Below are positions 57,224 through 64,000 of a stretch of DNA of 64,000 nucleotides, in pieces. Position 1 is the stretch's first letter. Every line of letters begins with the position of its first letter. The notes below the pieces were generated by a model. That model did not search any database and had not been told where the DNA came from. It worked only from the letters and a program-made list of their open reading frames with translations. A program made the translations under genes and the position numbers. The DNA comes from Neoscytalidium dimidiatum (taxonomy: Eukaryota; Ascomycota; Dothideomycetes; Botryosphaeriales; Botryosphaeriaceae), in the NCBI GenBank assembly GCA_037367355.1, contig CM074703.1:3348001-3412000 (forward strand), read 5' to 3'.

Positions 57224-58555
57224 CTAACTACATACGCCAGTGAAGCCGCCGATATCTGCCACATACGCAACTGGCAGCCCATATAGCAGTGTCATCCAGT
57301 AGGCAGTCCATATGTAACCGACTAGTCGGACGAATGCTAAATTATGCCGTCAGCGAAAAGCAACAGAGCTCTGTGCGGACCAAGCACCTACCGTTGTCTC
57401 GGATCCCGGCTCTCTTTCCACAATATTTGATAAAGTCTTCCACTGTAATCAATGCAGCGTAGATAGGCATTTGCCAGAACATGCCCCACCCATGTTTCTC
57501 GGATGGAATAAACAAGGGAGGCGCGTAGTGTTGGATACCAGAAACCAAGAAACCCACATATAGTTTGGTGTATTTGTAGATAAGAGTGCCCTTCCGGGCG
57601 CCCAGCATATCCGCAGCAATATCGCTGAATTTCGTGAAGATCTTGAGCGTGTTTTAGCACATGGTCTCTGGGAGGACAAGATGTGCGCGGCTTACATTAC
57701 GGAAGGTTTGATGCCAGACCCTTCCCCAAAAGTTTCGAACGTTGTAAAGATCTGCAGGGTTGCCAAACAGAGGTGGCCAGCGGTTTGGGCTTGACAGCTG
57801 AAGTGCAACGCAGACGAGAGCCACTTTCCGGTATTCGGTGTCGAGCATAAGCCAATCCCTGATCAGTTGGCACAAAACAAGGACGTGTCTGTTCAGTTGG
57901 GGGAAAGACCACAGATCCGGTTTTCCAGTGACGGCCTCTGGCCAGAATCGGCAGAAGACGTGGTTCAAGATCAATTGTGAAATAAGGGTATTTGCGCCAA
58001 TCCAGCATAGATTGGTTATCAGGAATTTCCTACAGATTGTCAGCCTTGCAAGACAGAACCTGGGGAAAGAAGAACTTGCACTCTAGTTTGGCTTTGCTCC
58101 GGACCCTTTCTTTGATGCCTGTCTTCGAAATTCCATCCAATGCCGCGCCAACATGCCCAAAGCTCAACGCTCCATTTCAACTTGTGAAAGATACGCTTGT
58201 AAAGAGGGCCACTACCTATTATTTTGGTCGCAGTGTCGCGTACCTGGCGGTAGTCCTTTTCCGGCGTGCCGAACAGCACCATCAGGGCCCATCGAAATGT
58301 GATGGAAATGATCAAGATAGCATCGAGAAAGAAGTATGCGCCAGCCTCCCAATGCGTCAAGGCATATCCCCACAGCATCGTAAATGCTGTCAATCCAAAC
58401 ATGACTCGAGTAGGCCCCGGCGGAGGTAGCGTACTCAGAATTCCAAGGACCAGAACGGCAGGAGTAGCGAGCTTTGCAACGAGTGGTGGCATTGGGGCGC
58501 GCTGTGCGTGGAGATCGCGCAGGCGCTCGAGCGCCTGAGTTGTGTAAGCGTCCAT
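57224..58555 (-). CDS. Wax-synthase/TRI7-like membrane O-acyltransferase, apparent frameshift
   Basis: A membrane acyltransferase of the MBOAT_2/wax-synthase-like group (trichothecene TRI7 and AusQ relatives), which transfer acetyl or other acyl groups to a hydroxyl. Segments on minus: 58555 to about 58085, 58082-57696, 57641-57392 and 57336-57224. Signatures: 'ACWRGIGWNF' (family RGIGWNW), 'RWPPLFGNPADLYNVRNFWG' then 'RVWHQTFRN' with the catalytic-type His, 'GARKGTLIYKYTKLYVGFLV', and the terminal 'RLVGYIWTAYW'. Segments 2 to 4 join by clean introns. Between segments 1 and 2, near 58082-58090 (ccaaactagag), the frame must shift by one base; no GT/GC donor of the right phase exists. Either the copy is damaged, the base call is wrong or splicing is non-canonical. 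The element TCGGGTACTTT occurs twice in the promoter shared with the exporter. Confidence 0.82.
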
Positions 58556-58997
58556 TGTGAGGATTTGAGAGTATGCTGTTGAACTCTGTGACGGTGCAAC
58601 AGAGCCATTTAGCAGAGCTTTGGGAGAATAAACAATGTCTATGTGTAAACGCACGTGACGTACGTGATGCTCGTGTGGTTTTCCCAAAGGGTGATTTTTC
58701 TCTCGGGTACTTTTCCGAAACGAGTAAACACCTCGGGTACTTTCTACGACCATTATGCTCCACTTGCACACTCATAAAGAAAGGAGGCGCCGTGTCGCGC
58801 GCGCATTCGTCCGAATGATTGACCGCTGATAAATAAATTGAACTTGCATTGAGCGTAACGTAGTGGTAGTTTCTCCAGCAAGACCTAATTAGGAAAAGAG
58901 GGTTTGTCAGCAATGCGCCCCGTCCCCGTATAAAAATACTCACACGGCGTTCAAATACTACAGACAACCATCGTAATTCATAGCGGTCAATTTCACT
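58556..58997. promoter_or_regulatory. Bidirectional promoter of acyltransferase and DHA2 exporter
   Basis: 442 bp between divergent starts. Holds two exact copies of the cluster element, TCGGGTACTTTT at 58703-58714 and TCGGGTACTTTC at 58733-58744, same orientation, 30 bp apart (three helical turns). Confidence 0.65.
58703..58744 (+). promoter_or_regulatory. Paired cluster element TCGGGTACTTT x2
   Basis: Direct copies 30 bp apart. The first runs into CCGA, giving TCGGGTACTTTTCCGA, a spaced TCGG/CCGA palindrome of the kind zinc-cluster dimers bind. Both copies match 42582 and 48579 exactly over 11 bases. Confidence 0.62.
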
Positions 58998-60794
58998 ATG
59001 ACGGAGCAACAGCGGTTGTCGTCGAGAGACGAAATGGAGAAGCCACCGAACTCGCAACCACCTTCGCCTACCACGTCGTCTGATCCCGAAAACCAACTAC
59101 AGCCTCATCACGATGAGCAACCTCCACGATCGCTTCACGGAGTACTTTGGCTCCTGGTTACTCTATCGATTTACAGCCAAACGTTCCTATTCGCCCTTGA
59201 CAACACCATTGTCGCCAACATTCAGCCAGCAATCGTTGAATCACTCCATGGCATCGATAAACTCGCCTGGTCCGGAGTCGCCTTCGTCATGGCATCTAGC
59301 GCCACGGTCCTCACCTGGCTGCAGATATACAACCAGTTCAACATCAAGTGGCTTTATATCCTCACTTTTGCGATCTTCATGGCTGGCTCTGCCGTTTGCG
59401 GTGCCGCGACCAGCATGAACATGCTTATTGGAGGTCGTGTTATTTGCGGAGTGGGCGGTGTTGGTCAATACGTCGGTACGATGAATTTCTTCCCACGGCT
59501 CACGACCATGAAGGAAAGGCCCATGTACGTGAGCGGCATGGGTCTTACTTGGGGATTGGGCACCGTCCTTGGGCCTGTCATAGGCGGCGCCTTCACTGAC
59601 AGCTCTGCCGGCTGGCGGTGGTCCTTCTACATCAATCTCTGCGTTGGCGGCGCCTTCGCTCCGGTTTATCTCTTTCTTCTTCCATCCTTGTCTCCTCAGC
59701 CTCAAGGGAAGCCGGTGGGCGAGCGCCTCCGCCAGCTGGACTTCCTCGGCAGCTTTCTGATGATGGGCACCTTCGTCGCTGCTGTGCTGGGTCTCAACCT
59801 CGGCGGTATCACGTATCCATGGAGCGCACCAGGCATCATCGTGGCGTTGGTCCTTGGCGGAGTGGGATTCATAGCTCTCTGCATACAGCAGGTGTATTGC
59901 ATCCTCACCACTCCAGAGACCCGTCTCTTTCCGGTTGAACTCGTCTCCTGGAGGAAGCCCTTCCTTACGTCCATCTTCATCTGTGGATGTTGTACCGGCG
60001 TGGGAGTCACCGTCCCTACGTACATCGTCCCCCTGTATTTCCAGTTCACTTCATCGGACGGCTCGCTCGACTCGGCGGTTCGTTTGCTGCCTTTCGTCTG
60101 CCTGCTCGTCTTCGCCTGCGTTGGAGGCGGCTTCGTTCTCCCCTTTTTCGGCTACTATATCGTCTTCTACATCCTAGGCGGCGTTCTCTGCATCATTGGG
60201 TCGGCGCTCATGTACACAGTTGATCCCAACACCTCTACTGGCGCCATCTACGGCTACACTGCCATCCTCGGTCTTGGCGCGGGCATGTACCTGCAGCTGG
60301 GTCATTCGGTAGCCCAAGCAAAAGTGCCCGAAGAAAAGCTACCCGCTGCAGTTGCATTCACAACCACCGCACAGCTTGATGGGCTTACTTTTGCTCTTGT
60401 TCTCTCTCAATGTGTGTTTACGAATGAAGCCGTTAAGAGTAAGTACACTGTTGCTTCCTCCCACAGCATCTGATTTAGACTCTTGTACAAAGGGAGAGGG
60501 GGCGGAAGAGAATATCTGCGATATACATGGAGATACTAACACTTCTTCTCTACAGGAATCGGTTGGGTCCTTCCGCATGCCGAACATAGCCAGATCGTGG
60601 ACGCGATTTCTGGCACTGGCTCTACATTTGTGGCCGATTTAGACTCAGTGAGCCAGGAGAAGGTGATCGATGCCATCGTCACGGCCATGGACAGAACTTA
60701 TATTCTGTGCATCGTCGCTGGTATCGTTACACTTCTCCTGACCTGTACGATGAAATGGGAGAGACTATTTATGACAGCTGCCGCTGCAGCTTGA
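58998..60794 (+). CDS. MFS exporter, DHA2 family (14 TM)
   Basis: A proton-coupled multidrug/toxin efflux carrier of 559 aa, exons 58998-60438 and 60556-60794. After a hydrophilic N-terminus, TM1 carries 'LFALDNTIVANIQPAIVESL', the DHA2 motif D1 (LDxTIVxxALP-like). Motif C is 'GLGTVLGPVIGGAFTD' in TM5, and 'WRWSFYINLCVGG' follows in the usual place. The C-terminal 'MDRTYILCIVAGIVTLLL' is the 14th TM, and its exon join restores 'AVKRIGWVLPHAE'. DHA2 carriers are the common exporters and self-resistance pumps in fungal metabolite clusters. It shares its promoter, including two exact cluster elements, with the acyltransferase, which supports its being part of the pathway and probably the product exporter. 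It closes the cluster on the right. Confidence 0.93.
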
Positions 60795-62282
60795 GGTACA
60801 GATACTGGAATTTCTTTCACTAAAGTCGCGGCTGCAGCAGTAAGGGTGATCGTTTGGACAGGTTCCGTCACTACAGATATGCCAAAAGGTAGTGTCTCTC
60901 TCCTTCGATCTTGTATCGCCGAGCCTTCTACACTGGCCATCGCTTTTGAAACCCGTAGGACCTCTAGCTTAGATGTCAAATTTCTTCACTTTCTGGTTTT
61001 CGCGGATTGTCACGGTGTTCTCAGCTTCTGTAAGATATATAGTTTAGATCTACTTGGAATGCAATAATGTTTCTGTACAGGCTCTGCTTTAGATGGCTCT
61101 AACTGTAGATGACGGGCCTTAAAATGCAATAGTCGCCTAGCCCTAGTCTAAACACTAATATGCGGCTGCACCCTACGAAACGACCTGCTAATTAGGTCCT
61201 TTCTTAAGACTTATAGGTATACCTTCGTCATTCCGATTTAACATGGTGACAGATATAGCCACTATATATCACGTGGGGAACATTAGTTATTAGTGCCATT
61301 ATATCTAGTTGCATTCCCTAGCACTTTAGAACAGAAATAAAATAAGTTAACTTATCTAATTCTTAGTATTAGAAAGATAAGGGAAACTTATAATATACTA
61401 GAACTCTTTCGTAATATATTAAATAACGTTAAACGCGCGTACGAAATAACTAGACTCTCTAAAAGTACTAGAACCTCTAGAATCTCTAGAATCTCTAGAA
61501 TCTCTAGAAGCTTTAAAGGCTCTTAGGTCGGGCTAGACTATAAATTAAGGTTATAGTCCCTACGTTCTAACCCGGGTCGGTATAGAGTCGATACGGGTCG
61601 ATAACTTAGTGGCTTAGCGCTCGGGGAATTTTGCTAATATAGGTTGGGAGGGATTAAAAAGCAGACACCGCTAAACCACTGTTACTAATTAATGATAATC
61701 CTCTCTCGATATAAAAATACTTGGAGTTTAATCCACGTACTGTACATCCTCAATTAGTCTTAATTGTCTCTGGAAATACTCTTAAATTACAGATTAAGTC
61801 GTCTAAATTAAGATATTTTAGAACTTGGATATATGCTCAGCGATATTTACAGCATCTTACGAATTACAACAGAACGTATTCTTGTTGTGCTAATAGCTTC
61901 ACGGCGCATCTCGAAACTTTCTATAAATTCTCTGGTCTTAGCTACATGGCATATGAGCTGCCAGATTATTCGAGCGTAAAACCCATCAGTTCAGTACTTT
62001 TCTGCACATGTAATTTCATTCGACATGCACTCAGCAACTATTGATTTTCTAAACGAATAATTGGAGAAAGGAGTGGACGATACTATCTGTGCCAATCTTC
62101 ATATCTCCCAGAGACAACGGCATCATCTTCTTACCTTGCGTCAGCAAGGCGTATGGAAGGGGCTGTAAGTGTGTGTAGAGCCGAATATGTGAAGACAGTA
62201 CACGTGAGCTGATAAAGTTTCCTGCGGCTTCTGCTCATTCACTTCCGTCTTCCCCTTCTCTCTATTTCGCCCCATCAACCTT
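60795..62282. other. AT-rich, apparently RIP-affected gene-free stretch
   Basis: From about 61.1 to 62.1 kb the sequence turns AT-rich with many TA steps, no coding frames and short repeats, in clear contrast to the GC-rich genes on both sides. Depletion of CpA in favour of TpA is what repeat-induced point mutation leaves on a dead transposon. I recognise no transposase or terminal repeat. It separates the metabolite cluster from the next P450. Confidence 0.6.
61474..61510 (+). repeat. Tandem repeat of TCTCTAGAA
   Basis: Four consecutive 9-bp units (the first begins CCTCTAGAA) within the AT-rich stretch, preceded by diverged CTAGA-containing copies from about 61450. Confidence 0.8.
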
Positions 62283-63982
62283 TCAACCACCGATCTTCTT
62301 CAGCAAATTCGCGACACCCTCCGGTGTGCTCTTCCACTGCTCATTCTTATCCAACCACCTCTCTCTTTCTCGCTGCCAACTTTCCAGCACAAACTTCGCA
62401 CACCCCTCATCCCGAGGACGAACGTCGGCTTTGAACGGGTTGACGCAGGTAATGAAGCCAGGTCGCAGATCGTCGATGTTTATGGGGATCTTGCGGCCGC
62501 GTTCATCTTTTGCCTGATGGGTGTCAAAGGCCCAGAGCCAGCGTGAGATGACTATGAAGAGGCTGCGCTCGGCCAGGTGCTGGCCCGGGCAGATGCGCCG
62601 CCCCGTCCCGAAAGTGAACAGGATCTGCTCATCTGCTGACGGCGATGCCGCGTCGAGCCGGCCCTCCCAACGCTCCGGTTCAAACCTTTCGGGGGATGGG
62701 AAGAGGTCCGGGTCTGTTGGTGTGGTACGGGAAGGATGCGTGGTTAGCCCTTCCGGATCGTTTCCTTAGTTCTCTCTAAACATAGTGACACACACCTTTG
62801 TGGATGGCGTAGGAATTGAGGACAAGGCCGGTGCCAGATGGAATGTCATAGCCACGCCAGCGGACAGGACCATTGCTAGACTTGGGCAGGGCGAGTGGCA
62901 CAGTGGTGATCCATCGAGCTGCTCTGGAATGTGAATCATAGTCAGAGAGTGCCCATGTAGAGAATTCGACGGCTAAGCTAGCAGCAGATGGCTTACTCAA
63001 GTATCAACTGCCTCGTGTAGGGCAAATTAGGAGCATCAGATTCGTCAGGCAGGCGTTCACGGCCGACCACACGATCAATCTCTGTAGACAAACATTTGGG
63101 TCAGCACACGTGGCCGCTGCATCATTCAAGTAGAGCATCGGGGCCTGGCTAACCTTCTTGAGCCTTACGCTGGGGCTCCGGATTGAGGCACATCGCGGCG
63201 ACAAAGTTGATTAAGCTGCAAGATGTTGTGTCCGTCGTACCGGTCAAAAGCGTGTATCCAATCTCGGCAGCTTCGAGCTCCGTCACATTCTTATAGCCGT
63301 GGACCAGCTTGTCATTGATGGCTTTGTTGAAGGACGGGATGGCAGTTCCCTGGGCAACACTGTCCTTAACGCCGTTCCAGTATTTGAGGATAAAGGCGCG
63401 ATGCTTCTTAGCGCAGCGCCTAGCTTCCTTGAATACGGGGAAGAGGAACTTCGGAAGTTTCCACAGAATGGGCCATAGGTCGAGGACAGCGCCGCGCATA
63501 CCGATCTCGGACATGTCGAACAGATCCTGGATAGTGTCTTTGATGCGCTCATCGTCGGCATTCTTAACACGCTGCCCGTTAACCATGGTCATGGCAATGC
63601 TATTGGCGTACCGCTCGATATGCTCGCGCCAGGCTGCCGGGTTCTTGACCACGTCATGCAGCAGCGCATGCGCTTCCGTCTCCTGGTAGAACATATACTG
63701 CTTGGCTGGCCCTGGACTAAGCACCGAAGCCCACATCTTGCGAGCCTCACGCCATTTGGGGCCTTCCATTAAGCTCGGGAAGAATCCGTCCCGCATCGCC
63801 TCTACCTGGAAGCGCTGGCTGCCACGACCTTGAGTATTGGCGCCGTGCTTCACGAATATCTCACGTGCTTCATCTGCCCGGCTGACCACCAAGTGCGGTG
63901 TGTCACCCTGCATTACCGTGTAGACCGGTCCGAACTGTTTAGCCCATTCTGTGTACTTGTATTGTGGGAAGAGGATATCAAA
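62283..63982 (-). CDS. Cytochrome P450, 5' end off the window
   Basis: A microsomal-type monooxygenase missing its first exon(s). Exons on minus: 63982 to about 63154, then short exons near 63107-63003 and 62936-62797, and the last near 62717-62283. The visible part starts at 'YKYTEWAKQFGPVYTV', so the membrane anchor is outside. I-helix 'LLTGTTDTTS', K-helix 'LEAAR', and haem loop 'FGTGRRICPGQHLAE' are all intact. Layout resembles the O-methylsterigmatocystin-oxidoreductase-like group, a name used widely for fungal P450s and not proof of substrate. The first visible acceptor (TAGTAG before TTTGATATCC) makes 63982 the exon edge. It lies beyond the AT-rich stretch, so membership in the PKS cluster is doubtful. 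Confidence 0.88.
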
Positions 63983-64000
63983 CTACTACATGTTTAGCTT

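Noticed and set aside
1..64000. CRISPR arrays, tRNA or rRNA genes
   Set aside because: None seen; no direct-repeat/spacer array and no convincing tRNA cloverleaf or rRNA segment was recognised by eye.

Overview
The window is nuclear DNA from a filamentous ascomycete (Pezizomycotina). The evidence is the short introns of about 50-60 bp with GT-AG borders and CTRAY-like branch sites, the fungus-specific families (Zn2Cys6 regulators, FSH1 hydrolases, a highly reducing PKS, several MFS subfamilies, P450s) and an AT-rich tract that looks RIP-mutated. The species cannot be fixed from the sequence. All gene models were joined by hand from reading frames and splice signals.

Left part (1-32 kb) is mostly carbon and nitrogen acquisition. 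It holds the 5' part of a GH127 beta-L-arabinofuranosidase-like gene, a sugar transporter, a GT8-type Golgi glycosyltransferase, a secreted GH39 hydrolase and a transcription factor with two C2H2 fingers plus a Zn2Cys6 cluster. A degenerate SRPK-type kinase and a glycerate kinase follow. The 17.4-29.1 kb stretch carries a DHA1 drug/polyamine-type transporter, an amidase, a monocarboxylate-type transporter, a 2-hydroxychromene-2-carboxylate isomerase-like protein, an allantoate-permease-type transporter and an Fe(II)/2-oxoglutarate oxygenase; together they look like a small catabolic or detoxification group. A mitochondrial-type helical membrane protein comes next, then the two ends of a GH115 glucuronidase joined by a large deletion (31.8-32.3 kb).

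Central and right part (33.0-60.8 kb) is a coherent, apparently undescribed secondary-metabolite gene cluster. It contains a highly reducing PKS (KS-AT-DH-ER-KR-ACP, no recognisable C-methyltransferase, no release domain) and two FSH1/LovG-type serine hydrolases, candidates for product release or hydrolysis. It also has a fused cytochrome b5 / cytochrome b5 reductase transcribed divergently from a P450, a multi-span membrane protein of unknown function, and a wax-synthase/TRI7-like acyltransferase carrying an apparent frameshift. Regulation and export are represented by two AflR-style Zn2Cys6 regulators, a small regulator-like protein without a zinc cluster, and a 14-TM DHA2 exporter. A sequence element, TCGGGTNCTTT, recurs upstream of the hydrolases, the membrane protein, one regulator, the acyltransferase and the exporter, with looser copies upstream of the PKS and in the P450/b5 promoter. 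It is a candidate binding site for the pathway regulator and ties the genes into one regulon.

Right edge: an AT-rich, gene-free stretch (about 61.1-62.1 kb) with short tandem repeats closes the cluster. The 3' part of a second P450 gene runs off the window.
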